Positions 43,018 to 51,821 of a stretch of 64,000 nt of DNA are shown here, one piece after another (the first letter of the stretch is position 1; every line of letters begins with the position of its first letter). Origin of the DNA: JANJTY01 sp038257155 (GTDB lineage: Bacteria; Pseudomonadota; Gammaproteobacteria; Xanthomonadales; Xanthomonadaceae). The stretch covers positions 4,686 through 68,685 of the forward strand of contig JBBSJP010000023.1 in assembly GCA_038257155.1 (NCBI GenBank), in the 5' to 3' direction. Below the pieces are notes generated by a model. It saw only the letters and a list, made by a program, of their open reading frames with translations, made no database searches and was not told the origin of the DNA. A program made the translations under genes and the position numbers.

Positions 43018-43612
43018 AGTACAGAGTTTGTGCCACGCGGATTTGGCGGCACCATTCGATGTCGTCTCGCAGGTCGAGCCATTTTTCCTCAAAAAAGTTG
43101 GCGGTTACGACCTCGAGCAGCAACACCAAGTCCATTGGAGGATGGCTCCATCGGGGGATCGACAGTCGGGCGTCGCGTGTCCGATCTTGATGTACGTGGC
43201 CCCCGTACTGTAGGTGGAAGCGCGGCCCCGGTTGGACCGAGGTATCGTCGCAGTTGGCTTGATCGAAGTGCCACCGCACGGTGCGATCTACAGCGTAGGC
43301 GTAGCGCAGTTCGAGCGACACATCTAGACGCCGAACGGGTGGGGCCCCTTCCGCCCCGGGGTTTACGTCGATTCCAGCCACCGACACTACGGGCGAGTAC
43401 ACGTCCCCATGATTATCCGTCAACCTCTGAAAGACGAATCCATTCGTCCGGTCAACTGTGTAGCGCCATTCGCGCGCACGGCCTAGCGAACGCAGTTGAG
43501 CAAGCAAGCGTTCACGGGCGCCGTAGCTCTCGGCATCCAGTATGTTGGCCTGCAATAGTTTGTCGACAACCACGCCAATGGCGGTGGCCATCTCGCGTGC
43601 TTCAGGAATCAT
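42926..43612 (-). CDS. Third component of double-GHKL operon, unknown function
   Basis: 228 residues from the ATG at 43612, which overlaps the previous stop (ATGA). Soluble. The central part, VRWHFDQANC, PRFHLQYGGHVH, LSIPRWSHPP, MDLVLLLEVVTANFFEEKW, has a row of His, Arg and Trp residues in the style of uncharacterised DUF2290-like proteins, in which a conserved HLHxG precedes a helix ending FYPExW. That likeness is only by eye. It could be an effector (nuclease-like His cluster) or a DNA-interacting partner. Its 3' end overlaps the convergent methyltransferase gene by 92 bp. Confidence 0.8.
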   Translation of the reverse strand: MIPEAREMATAIGVVVDKLLQANILDAESYGARERLLAQLRSLGRAREWRYTVDRTNGFVFQRLTDNHGDVYSPVVSVAGIDVNPGAEGAPPVRRLDVSLELRYAYAVDRTVRWHFDQANCDDTSVQPGPRFHLQYGGHVHQDRTRDARLSIPRWSHPPMDLVLLLEVVTANFFEEKWLDLRDDIEWCRQIRVAQTLYFTHYHAKLQQSLVVSQGTFLGSVWADSWRG

Positions 43613-44739
43613 CCAGTGTTCCGCGCCAGCCGGCCTTCGCGTACGTCGCGCATCACGCGCTCGTCCAGTGCGTCGATTTCCCAAGTCCGTCCGCGTCGAA
43701 GGTGCCGATCATTCTGCAGGCAGTCGAAGCACACACGGCGTCGCTCAGCCAAGACGCCATTACCCACATCGAGTACTGCAACCGAATGTGCCACGTGAGT
43801 TGGATGCGCACACACGGCGCAGGCATGAGTGAATCGTTCCTGCGCACTTCCCGACCAGGTTGAATGGGCCGCTTCAAACGGATGGTTCAATGCTTCACTC
43901 AGCTTGATCGCCCGCTGCTCGGCCGTGAACCTTGAAGCTGTTCCCCCGAGCCACGTCTCGAGCAGATCGTCAACTGCTGTGCGCCACCATCTGGGCCGAA
44001 ACGAAGCGAATACACCAGTGTATTCGGCTCCACCGGTCCGCAGCGCGTCGCACAGTCTTGCGCGCGCGGGAGAGTCTGACCTAATGCCGGCACGAGCGAG
44101 CACGTTGGGTTCATCGAGCAACAGGGCATTGCGCCCGATCAACTTTTTGAGGAGGAACTGCGCCATCACGTGTGGGACCTGCGCTGCGCGTAGCTGCGAT
44201 TGCACGTCCTGATGGTCGACGAAACTGTGCTGAGAAGCGGTAAGACCTAAGAGGTCTAGCTGGCGGGCTTCATACTGACGGTCGACAGCGATCAAGTCTA
44301 TGTAGCCTTGGGCGAGACCAACCAACCTACGTCGAATTTCTTCAATGTTCTTCTGACCATCCTTTGTAATGATGTCGTCGAAGAGGTCATGCGCCGTCTG
44401 GTCAGGACGATAGAAGTCACGTAGCTTGTCTTCCGCAGAATGCAAGACAATTGGGCAATCGTGCATCGGGTGCTCGGTGGCCAGATCTCGCAACTGTTGC
44501 GTAAGAGCCGATGCCTTGTATCGCCGAGTCTGCCCCTGCTCGTCGGCTACCTGATCCAAGCGGTAATCCATGACCAGAATCGCGGGCTGTTGGTTGAACA
44601 GTTGTTGAGCAAACTCTTCAAGGTCGGCCGGCAATCTGAAGCTGAGCTGCAGCGCAGACGAGGAGAACAGCGCTGCGCTCGCCGCGGCGCTGTCGTCGTC
44701 GTCGATCAAAAATCCTAGCAACGGCGCAGCGGCATTCAT
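43609..44739 (-). CDS. Receiver-domain protein with C-terminal zinc-binding cluster
   Basis: 376 residues. N-terminal receiver: acidic pocket FLIDDDD, phosphoacceptor in LVMDYRLD, Ser in IVLHSAED and Lys in DIITKDG. All key positions of a CheY-like domain are present, though the sequence is divergent. Residues 125-260 are helical and unknown. The C-terminus has a Cys/His cluster (HACAVCAHPTHVAHS, RRVCFDCLQND) that should bind zinc. There is no usual DNA-binding output domain. Its start and stop each overlap a neighbour by 4 bp, so it is made together with the ATPase upstream, which is its probable phosphodonor. Confidence 0.85.
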   Translation of the reverse strand: MNAAAPLLGFLIDDDDSAAASAALFSSSALQLSFRLPADLEEFAQQLFNQQPAILVMDYRLDQVADEQGQTRRYKASALTQQLRDLATEHPMHDCPIVLHSAEDKLRDFYRPDQTAHDLFDDIITKDGQKNIEEIRRRLVGLAQGYIDLIAVDRQYEARQLDLLGLTASQHSFVDHQDVQSQLRAAQVPHVMAQFLLKKLIGRNALLLDEPNVLARAGIRSDSPARARLCDALRTGGAEYTGVFASFRPRWWRTAVDDLLETWLGGTASRFTAEQRAIKLSEALNHPFEAAHSTWSGSAQERFTHACAVCAHPTHVAHSVAVLDVGNGVLAERRRVCFDCLQNDRHLRRGRTWEIDALDERVMRDVREGRLARNTG

Positions 44740-47033
44740 AGAGTGTGCCTCTCAGAATCGAAGGCGAGTAAGCGAAACTCGATCGCCGTCTTCATTCCGT
44801 CGGGTGGGGGCTCAATGACCCGGACACTGCCGCCGTAATTCGCCGCTATGTCAGCGACGATCTTGAGACCTAAGCCCGCGCCCCCGGGCGTGTCTTCGTC
44901 CTCCTCTCCGCCAGTCGTGGTAAAGAAGGCATCGAAGATACGATTTCGGATCGACGCGTCAATTCCTGTCCCGTTGTCGCAAACTGTTAACACGATGAAG
45001 TTACGCTCCTGTCCGGCGAGGATACGGATCTCGCCTTGCACGGGTTGCCCCCGCTTGATGGCCTTCAATGCGTTTGTTGTCAGATTGAAAAGCACCGAAT
45101 CCAACTCGCTTCTATGGATTGGGCATGTCCGCAAGGGAGGTGGGCCGACCTGGAGCTCAAGCCGCACGCCCACGCCCTCCAAGTATGGTCCAAGCCTCTC
45201 GTGGAATTCCTCGAGCACGCCTGTAGTAGAGACTGGTGCAAGCTTGCGACTCCCAGCGTAGGAGGTCAGGCCACCCAAGTAGTCCCCAAGCACAATCACA
45301 CGGCGCACACCGGAATCAATCTGTTGAAGTAATGGTTCGAGGTCCGGCGATTGTTCAAGCCACTGCAACGTTCGAATTTGCTCCAGAAACAATCGGGTGG
45401 AGTCGTCAGCAAACGACGACGCCGCTCGCACTTCGTGCGCGAAGACGGAGATGGACAGCCCAAGTGAGGCCAATACTCGCAACATAGCCTCATATTTTAT
45501 TGATTCTTCTCGCTCGCGTCTGGATGCATCCTCAAACGCGGACACAGCGCCTATAATTTCGCGTCGTGCAGCTTCCGCGTCGCGTTCGGACGCGGCGTCA
45601 CTTAGGCGACTCAGCAGACTGCCGACGCGCTCTGCCACGCTGTCGGTAGGTCGCTTCCGCGGTTCGCTGGCACGAGTCTTACGATCTCGAGCCCAACCAA
45701 CGCGCAGCACGCCCCAGCGTAAGCAGGCGCGGGCGAAAGTGACGAGACTCTGATAAGCATCGTTCTCAATTAAGCCCTCGCGACTGGCAGTTTCTTCCAG
45801 GCGACCATGAGCCTCCGAGGTGATGTATACCCGACCGAGAAAGTTCGAGTTGTTGGCGGGAACGAGAATGTTGCGTCGCGCCGAGTCTCGGGCAAGACGC
45901 AACCAGTCATCATTGGGGTCGCCGTAGGGTGGCACTCGAAATCCGTTGCGATAGAGCCGGATACCGCCGATGGCATGAGCGATATCCAGCCCGGCTTGGA
46001 CCTTCATGCCGGACATTAAGTCCGACGAAAAAATGAAATAGTCTGCCTCCATGCGTGCGCCTGCCAACTCAGGGAATTGCGCTTCCTCATGTGTGTGCTC
46101 TTCATGAAGGTTGAGTTTGACCGAATGCAAAGTGAATCTTGCGCGCCCATCAGCGTCAACTTCCCCAGAAATCTGTGCCGCGGCAGATTTGACGAACTCG
46201 CTTTCTAAATCGAAGAATGTGTTCGGGTAGTCAGCGCGTTCAAGTTCCAACAGAGCTTCGAAGCCCGGGTCGGCCGGCGGGCCTTCGGGCTGCGTTACAT
46301 CGCCCAGTGGCCTGTCACGCAGTGGGGACTGCAGGAGTTGGACGCTTCGCCAAGCCTCGGCCAATGCCTTCTGATCCCAGGTGTCACGCAGGTCGAGGAT
46401 CTCTAAGGTCGTGCCTTCTTCTTGCGGATTCTTTTCGATCGATTCAATGCGGTTACGCACCTGAGTGATATCAGCGCCCCTTTGGAAATCAGCGTCCCAA
46501 TCGAAGCGAACTCTCCATCCGACGCGAGAGCCTTGCTGCCCCGTGGTGAGAACAAGAATCCTGCCCAAACGGTGCGCGGCGAAGCGTCCGATGCCCTTTT
46601 TGCCAGCCCGCATTCGATTAAAGCGAGTGGATCGCGGACGTCTCGTCTTCTCTGGTGTGGATAGGCGCATCCAGGCTCGACGGAGATCCTCCTCACTCAT
46701 GCCTACCCCGTCATCCTGCACAATGATCGAGCTGGCTGCAGGTGATTCAGCTTGCAGCACTTTGACTGTCACCACCGTGGCGTCAGCGTCGTACGCGTTC
46801 TTGACCAACTCGCCAAGTGCGGTACCTTGCTTGCCGACTAGTTCGAACCCGAGACGCTCAACATGAGATGCATCTACCGAGAAGCGAACGAAATCTGGGG
46901 CAGTGTCGGCAAGTTGGCCAGCCAAGGAGAGAACATGCATGTGATCGACGTTCTCATGACGCAAGGCCTCGGCTAGCGCCTTCTTCAAGTCTGTGGGCGG
47001 CGTTGGGCGTTCGCTATCGGACAGAAATGACAT
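44736..47033 (-). CDS. Double-GHKL ATPase: HSP90/MutL-like plus histidine-kinase module
   Basis: 765 residues from the ATG at 47033 (GAGG 7 bases upstream). A TTG at 47060 lacks such a site. First GHKL domain: GELVKNAYDADA (about 74-85), DDGVGM (107-112) and GKKGIGRFAAHRLG, as in HSP90, MutL and MORC ATPases. The middle part (about 200-430) is beta-rich and unknown. The C-terminal kinase-like part has FAHEVRAASS (His533), N box NLTTNALKAI, DNGTGI, FFTTTGG and GGAGLGLKI. No membrane helix, so it is a cytoplasmic sensor-kinase-like machine. With the receiver protein and the 228-residue protein it forms a three-gene overlapping operon inside a defence island. Confidence 0.88.
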   Translation of the reverse strand: MSFLSDSERPTPPTDLKKALAEALRHENVDHMHVLSLAGQLADTAPDFVRFSVDASHVERLGFELVGKQGTALGELVKNAYDADATVVTVKVLQAESPAASSIIVQDDGVGMSEEDLRRAWMRLSTPEKTRRPRSTRFNRMRAGKKGIGRFAAHRLGRILVLTTGQQGSRVGWRVRFDWDADFQRGADITQVRNRIESIEKNPQEEGTTLEILDLRDTWDQKALAEAWRSVQLLQSPLRDRPLGDVTQPEGPPADPGFEALLELERADYPNTFFDLESEFVKSAAAQISGEVDADGRARFTLHSVKLNLHEEHTHEEAQFPELAGARMEADYFIFSSDLMSGMKVQAGLDIAHAIGGIRLYRNGFRVPPYGDPNDDWLRLARDSARRNILVPANNSNFLGRVYITSEAHGRLEETASREGLIENDAYQSLVTFARACLRWGVLRVGWARDRKTRASEPRKRPTDSVAERVGSLLSRLSDAASERDAEAARREIIGAVSAFEDASRREREESIKYEAMLRVLASLGLSISVFAHEVRAASSFADDSTRLFLEQIRTLQWLEQSPDLEPLLQQIDSGVRRVIVLGDYLGGLTSYAGSRKLAPVSTTGVLEEFHERLGPYLEGVGVRLELQVGPPPLRTCPIHRSELDSVLFNLTTNALKAIKRGQPVQGEIRILAGQERNFIVLTVCDNGTGIDASIRNRIFDAFFTTTGGEEDEDTPGGAGLGLKIVADIAANYGGSVRVIEPPPDGMKTAIEFRLLAFDSERHTL

Positions 47034-47172
47034 CGACAACCTCGTGGCTAAAGATCCCAAACAGGGCAGGGGCAGTCTTGAGGGATAACAGGGCTCAGGG
47101 TACCCTTTTCCGAGGCTTCATTGGGCTGAATGACCTGTGGTGCGGCGCTTCCGCGCTTGCTGATAGGCGGCC

Positions 47173-50100
47173 TCAAGCCGCCAAATTAACCCCCTCAATC
47201 ACCGCCACCAACTCACTGGCTTCAGCATCCGCGAACACCCCATCCAGGCCTTCATGGTGCATGGCAGTGAACGGCGGTTCGTAGAGCTGCCCGGGGTCGA
47301 TGGCGCCGTTGGTGGTGAGGCGGTCGATGATCATTTCCACGAAGCGGATCTGCTGGCTGCTGTAACGGGTGCTGTCGAGGAAGCGGGCGAAGGCTTGTTT
47401 GGCGGCGTTGCGGTCCAGGCCTACCAGTGAGCGGATGAAGCGGGGCAGGGAGGTTTCGGGGCCATAACACTCCGTGAAGCGCTCGCGGCTTTCGGCGGCG
47501 TCGTCCTGGAACAGGAAGCGCTCCAGTTCGTCCAGGTCGCTTGGGGTCAGTGGGCGGTTCAAGCGCAGTTTGGCGATGGCGACATGGTCGGCGTGTTTGC
47601 GGATGAAGGACTCGACCTTGCGCTTGTACTGGACCAGGTTGATGCCGGTGCTGAAGTCGTTGAGGGCGATTTCGCTGGACTCGCCGATCTGATCCTTGAG
47701 CACGGTGTAGACGACGGCGCGGGCGCCGGGGTCGGCGAACTGGATCAGGCCGCGCAGTTTGCGACGCAGGTCTTCGAGCATCGCCAGGGTCACGCCCTTC
47801 CACCAGTCTTCGGTCTGCAGCGCCTGGATCAGTTCCAGTTGAGCCTTCACGGGCGGAATGGATTCCTTCGCCTCCAGGTCCTGCGCCAGTTCGATCACGC
47901 GGTCGCGCAGCGTGAGGAATCGCTTGTCGGTTTCGATCAGGGCCACCTGCAGGTTGACGCAGGTGAGGTCGAACAGTTTGGCGGTGATGTGCTCGGGTTC
48001 GCGCTCGCTGGGCAGGCCGGCGACGTGGTGGCGCAGGTCGGTGAGTGCGCTGTTGTCGAGCGCATCCCATGCGCTGCGCACGGCGAAGCGGGTGACGTGC
48101 TGGCCCTGTGGGCGCACGATGAAATTGTTGATGTTCATCGCGGCCACCTCAGTGTGCAGCAGGTCGATCAGGTCGCTGCGCAGTGGCGATGAGCCCTGGT
48201 ACTCGGCGCGCGCCTCTCGCTGATTGGTGGCTTGCTGCGGCACGAAGGGCAGGGCTTCCAGCAGGTCCAGTCGGCGCTTGAACAGGCGCTGGGTTAGCGG
48301 CTCGGCCACCGCGCTGGCGGCACCGGCGGGATTTTCGTTGAAGAATTCGAAGTTGCTGCAGAAGTCGAAGATGGCGAACTCGGTTTTGTCTTCGCCGGGG
48401 CCGAGCAGGCTGGGGCAGAGGCGGGTGCCGCGACCGATCATCTGCAGAAACTTCACCTTCGAGCGCACCGCCTTGAAGAACACCAGGTTCAGCACTTCGG
48501 GTACGTCGATGCCGGTGTCGAGCATGTCCACCGAGATGGCGATGTGCGGCTCGTCGTCGCGCTTGCTGAAGTCGTCGATCAGGCTCTGGGCGTAGTTCAC
48601 CGCATGGGTGATCACGCGCGCAAAGCGGCCGGCGTAGTGCGGGTAGTGGTGGTTGAAGCGCAGGGCGATGAACTGGGCGTGGCGCTGGTTGACCGCGAAC
48701 AGGATGGTCTTGCCCAGGCGGTCGCCGCCTTCCACCGTCAGGCCGTGCTGCATCAGGTGCTTCAGCATCAGGTCGACGGTGTCTTCGTTGAACAACTGCT
48801 TGTTCACTTCGCTGGCGCTGACTTCGTCTGGCGTGTCGCGGTCGCCCCAGTCGAGCGATTCCCAGTGTTCCTTTTCCTCCGGGCTGAGCTGGTCGTAGCG
48901 GATGCCTTCGCGCACGAACGTGATCGGCACCGAATGCGCCTTGGGCGGCACCAGGTAGCCGTCGGCCACGGCCTCGTCCAGGCCATAGGCATCGGTCGGC
49001 ACGCCTTTTTCCAGACCGAACAGGTGGTAGGTATCGCGGTCCACTTCGTCGCGTGGGGTGGCGGTAAGGCCCACCAGCAGGCTGTCGAAGTAGCGGAAGA
49101 TGGCGCCGTACTTCTGGTAGACGCTGCGATGCGCCTCGTCGACGATGATTAGGTCGAAGTGGCCCACGCCGTAGCGCCGCGCGTCGCCGTCGAAGGTTTC
49201 GATCAGCCCCATCATGGTGGGGTAGGTGGACAGGAGCACGCGGCCCTGGCCGGTGCGCTCGGTACACAGGTTCACCGGACTGCTGTCGGGCAGGTGCGCC
49301 TTGAAGGCGTTGGTGGCTTGCTTCACCAGCGCCACCCGGTCGGCCAGGAACAGCACGCGCTTCACCCAGTTGGCCCGCATCAGCAGGTCGACCAGTGCGA
49401 TTGCCATGCGCGTCTTGCCGGTGCCGGTGGCCATGGTGAGCAGGCCGCGACGACGCCCGCTGGCAAAGGCTTCGGCCATGGCGCGGATGGCGCGCAATTG
49501 GTAGGCGCGATCGGCGATCTCCGGTTTCACCGAAACGCTGCGCAGGTCGCCCTGCAGGCTGCGGCGCTGCATGGCCAGGGCGAGTTCGTCGCGGGTGTAG
49601 AAGCCCTGCACTTCGCGCGGCGGGGCGCGCTGGTCGTCCCATAGCCAGGTGTGGTGGCCATTGGTGGTGAAGATGATCGGCCGCTGCCGGGTTTGCTTGT
49701 GCAGGCAATCGGCATAGAGCTTGGCCTGCTGCTGGCCGACGTCCGGGTCTTTCATGCTGCGCTTGGCTTCGACCACGGCCAGCGGTTTGCCGTCGGCGCC
49801 CCACAACACGTAGTCGACGAAACCTTGGCCGGGTTGGTTGGGCATGCCGATCACCGGCACTTCCACCGAGCAGGTCTTGCCGACTTCCCAGCCGGCTTCG
49901 CGCAGCAGCACGTCGATGAACAGGCGACGGGTTTCGGCTTCGCTGTAGTCGTGCGAATCGACCACGAGCAGATTGGCGGACTTGGCACGCGCCAGTGCCG
50001 CGCGTGCGGCGGCCAGTTCGGCATCGAGCGCGGCGAGGGTTAATTCGCGCTCGGCCAGAGTGGCGGCCTGTTCGGCAATCGCTGCCTCACGTCGTTCCAG

Positions 50101-50640
50101 TTCGGCGTGCTGGGCCTGGATCTGCAACTGGAAGGCGGCTTCCTGCTTGGCCAGTTCCTCGCGGGTGAGCGCGGCGGCTTTATCGGCGCGCAGCAGTTCG
50201 CCGCGCAGCTGGCGCGGCACCAGACGTTCATCCCAGTTTGCCTCCAGCGATTTCGGATCGCTGGCGCGGGTGTAGGTGCGCGCCAGCCAGAACATCACAT
50301 GGAACAGCTCGCGCACCAGGCGCATGGCATCGCCATGGCCGATGCGCTGGCTGCTGTGTACGGCTTGGTTGCCGGCCTTCTGGATCAGGCGGGTTTTGGT
50401 CAGCACGTACGGCGGCAGCAACTGCTCGAAGGCCGGCTGGGTAAGCAGCACGCCCAGGCTGTTGTCGTAGGGCATACGCAGATCGCGGTCGTGCGTGTAC
50501 AGCCAGTGCACCGCCTGCTCCAGCGCATGCCGGGTACGCATACAGCAGGCGCGTGGATCGGAATAGACCAGTTGCTCGGCACCGCGGGCCGGCTCGAAGA
50601 GCGGCTTGAATTCGGTGGCCAGGAACTGGAAGTTGGTCAT
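47173..50640 (-). CDS. hsdR: Type I restriction enzyme R subunit (HsdR)
   Basis: 1155 residues from the ATG at 50640, which overlaps the fic stop. N-terminal DUF4145-like helical domain (20-110), coiled coil (about 165-215), PD-(D/E)xK nuclease block (FVDYVLWGADGKPLAVVEAK), SF2 helicase core with MATGTGKTRMAIAL, DEAHRS and QMIGRGTRL, and the EcoEI-type C-terminal domain. It cuts DNA after ATP-driven translocation when HsdM/HsdS find an unmodified site. Last gene of hsdM-hsdS-fic-hsdR. The C-terminus (VFADAEASELVAVIEGVNLA) has a decayed second copy upstream of hsdM. Confidence 0.95.
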   Translation of the reverse strand: MTNFQFLATEFKPLFEPARGAEQLVYSDPRACCMRTRHALEQAVHWLYTHDRDLRMPYDNSLGVLLTQPAFEQLLPPYVLTKTRLIQKAGNQAVHSSQRIGHGDAMRLVRELFHVMFWLARTYTRASDPKSLEANWDERLVPRQLRGELLRADKAAALTREELAKQEAAFQLQIQAQHAELERREAAIAEQAATLAERELTLAALDAELAAARAALARAKSANLLVVDSHDYSEAETRRLFIDVLLREAGWEVGKTCSVEVPVIGMPNQPGQGFVDYVLWGADGKPLAVVEAKRSMKDPDVGQQQAKLYADCLHKQTRQRPIIFTTNGHHTWLWDDQRAPPREVQGFYTRDELALAMQRRSLQGDLRSVSVKPEIADRAYQLRAIRAMAEAFASGRRRGLLTMATGTGKTRMAIALVDLLMRANWVKRVLFLADRVALVKQATNAFKAHLPDSSPVNLCTERTGQGRVLLSTYPTMMGLIETFDGDARRYGVGHFDLIIVDEAHRSVYQKYGAIFRYFDSLLVGLTATPRDEVDRDTYHLFGLEKGVPTDAYGLDEAVADGYLVPPKAHSVPITFVREGIRYDQLSPEEKEHWESLDWGDRDTPDEVSASEVNKQLFNEDTVDLMLKHLMQHGLTVEGGDRLGKTILFAVNQRHAQFIALRFNHHYPHYAGRFARVITHAVNYAQSLIDDFSKRDDEPHIAISVDMLDTGIDVPEVLNLVFFKAVRSKVKFLQMIGRGTRLCPSLLGPGEDKTEFAIFDFCSNFEFFNENPAGAASAVAEPLTQRLFKRRLDLLEALPFVPQQATNQREARAEYQGSSPLRSDLIDLLHTEVAAMNINNFIVRPQGQHVTRFAVRSAWDALDNSALTDLRHHVAGLPSEREPEHITAKLFDLTCVNLQVALIETDKRFLTLRDRVIELAQDLEAKESIPPVKAQLELIQALQTEDWWKGVTLAMLEDLRRKLRGLIQFADPGARAVVYTVLKDQIGESSEIALNDFSTGINLVQYKRKVESFIRKHADHVAIAKLRLNRPLTPSDLDELERFLFQDDAAESRERFTECYGPETSLPRFIRSLVGLDRNAAKQAFARFLDSTRYSSQQIRFVEMIIDRLTTNGAIDPGQLYEPPFTAMHHEGLDGVFADAEASELVAVIEGVNLAA

Positions 50641-51467
50641 TGGGTTGGCTGCAGGGGCCGGCGCTTTTCTACCGGCGTTTGTGCCGGCGTTTGTACCGGC
50701 GTTTTGGCGGCGATGGCTTCGCGCAGGCTGTCGGCGATGGCCTGGAGGATGAACTCTATGAAACCGGTGCAATCGCTGGACGCATCGGCGCAGGCCAGCT
50801 GCACGTAGTAGTCCTGATGCCGCTGAAAGAGGATGGTATCCACCGGTAGCCACGCCAGCATTGGCTGCCACTGACTCAGGACCAGGGTCTGCCACAGGCG
50901 CCCCATGCGGCCGTTGCCATCAGGAAAGGGGTGGATGAACTCGAATTCGTAGTGGAAGGCTGCCGATGCAACCAGTGGATGGGCATCGGTCCTCCGCACC
51001 CAGCCCAGCAGATCCATGATCAGCGTCGGCACGCGACTGGCTGGCGGCGCCATGTGCAGCAACTTGCTGCCGCGCCAGATACCTACATCGCCGCTGCGCA
51101 GCTTGCCGGGATTGTCTACCAGACCTGCCATCAGCAAGGCGTGTGCTTGCAGCAGGTCAGCCTGCCGATGCGGCTGCCAGCGCTCCATGGCTTCGTAGGC
51201 GGCGAAGGCATTGCGGACTTCAAGGATTTCCTTCTGCGAACCCAGCACGGCCTTGCCATCCAGCATCGCCCTCACCTGCTCAACGCTGAGCGTGTTCTGC
51301 TCGATGGCCAGCGAGGCTTGCAGGGTGCGGATGCGATTGCCACGTCGCAGTTCGGGTACCAGCACACCACGGTTCGCCACCTTCCATGCGCCCAACTGCT
51401 CGGCGATGTCTGCTACCAGCGCAGTGATGCAGTTGGTTAGCTGGAAGGGTGGCTGGTAGGGGGGCAT
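50637..51467 (-). CDS. Fic-domain protein within the type I restriction operon
   Basis: 276 residues. Catalytic motif HPFPDGNGRMGR is complete, so AMP transfer (or another nucleotide transfer) to a target hydroxyl is expected. An N-terminal SLAIEQNT segment matches the S/TxxxE(G/N) inhibitory helix seen in class II Fic proteins, with Glu present and Gly/Asn replaced by Gln. The C-terminus has a Pro/Thr/Gln repeat (TPVQTPAQTPVEK). Its stop overlaps the hsdR start (ATGA), so it is co-translated with HsdR. Fic genes inside type I systems recur in many genomes; their role there is unknown. Confidence 0.94.
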   Translation of the reverse strand: MPPYQPPFQLTNCITALVADIAEQLGAWKVANRGVLVPELRRGNRIRTLQASLAIEQNTLSVEQVRAMLDGKAVLGSQKEILEVRNAFAAYEAMERWQPHRQADLLQAHALLMAGLVDNPGKLRSGDVGIWRGSKLLHMAPPASRVPTLIMDLLGWVRRTDAHPLVASAAFHYEFEFIHPFPDGNGRMGRLWQTLVLSQWQPMLAWLPVDTILFQRHQDYYVQLACADASSDCTGFIEFILQAIADSLREAIAAKTPVQTPAQTPVEKRRPLQPTQ

Positions 51468-51821
51468 GGGTTAGGTGGTAGCGGAGAGGGTGTGGTGTTG
51501 CGCGGCGTCGTGCAGTGGAATGTGGAGCGGTTTGAATTCAGCGATCTGCAACCCCTCCATATCCCGTTCGCCCTGAGGAGCCGCGATCGAGACCCCAGGT
51601 CGAGGCGCGGCGTCTCGAAGGGTCCGGCGCGGTGGTTCGAGACGCGCGGCCTCGACCTTCGGTCTCGTTCGGCGGCTGCGCCACTTCGCCTTCGCTGCGC
51701 TCGGTCCGCGCTCCTCACCACGAACGGTTGAAATTGTGCGCAGCATGACCTCGCTGCGATCGCCGCGATCTTTCGCGTCTTGGAGGCTCCTGGCTGAGGA
51801 ATTCGGGGGTAGACTGAGCAC
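51468..51821. other. Intergenic region holding a long palindrome
   Basis: Most of this gap between fic and the small plus-strand gene at 51822 is the long palindrome 51563-51727. The rest shows no gene or clear promoter. The gap breaks the hsdS-fic spacing, so fic-hsdR may need its own promoter here. Confidence 0.6.
51563..51727. repeat. Long imperfect palindrome (copy B2)
   Basis: Begins CCCGTTCGCCCTGAGGAGC and ends GCTCCTCACCACGAACGG. Inner arms: GATCGAGACC, GTCTCGAA and TTCGAGACGCGCGGCCTCGA. Same family as 28073-28206, with an extra 30 bp (CTTCGCCTTCGCTGCGCTCG) near the right end. Confidence 0.85.

Noticed and set aside
48149..49804. 551-codon Arg/Pro-rich open frame within hsdR
   Set aside because: Another frame of hsdR on the same strand, with low-complexity composition and no start signal.
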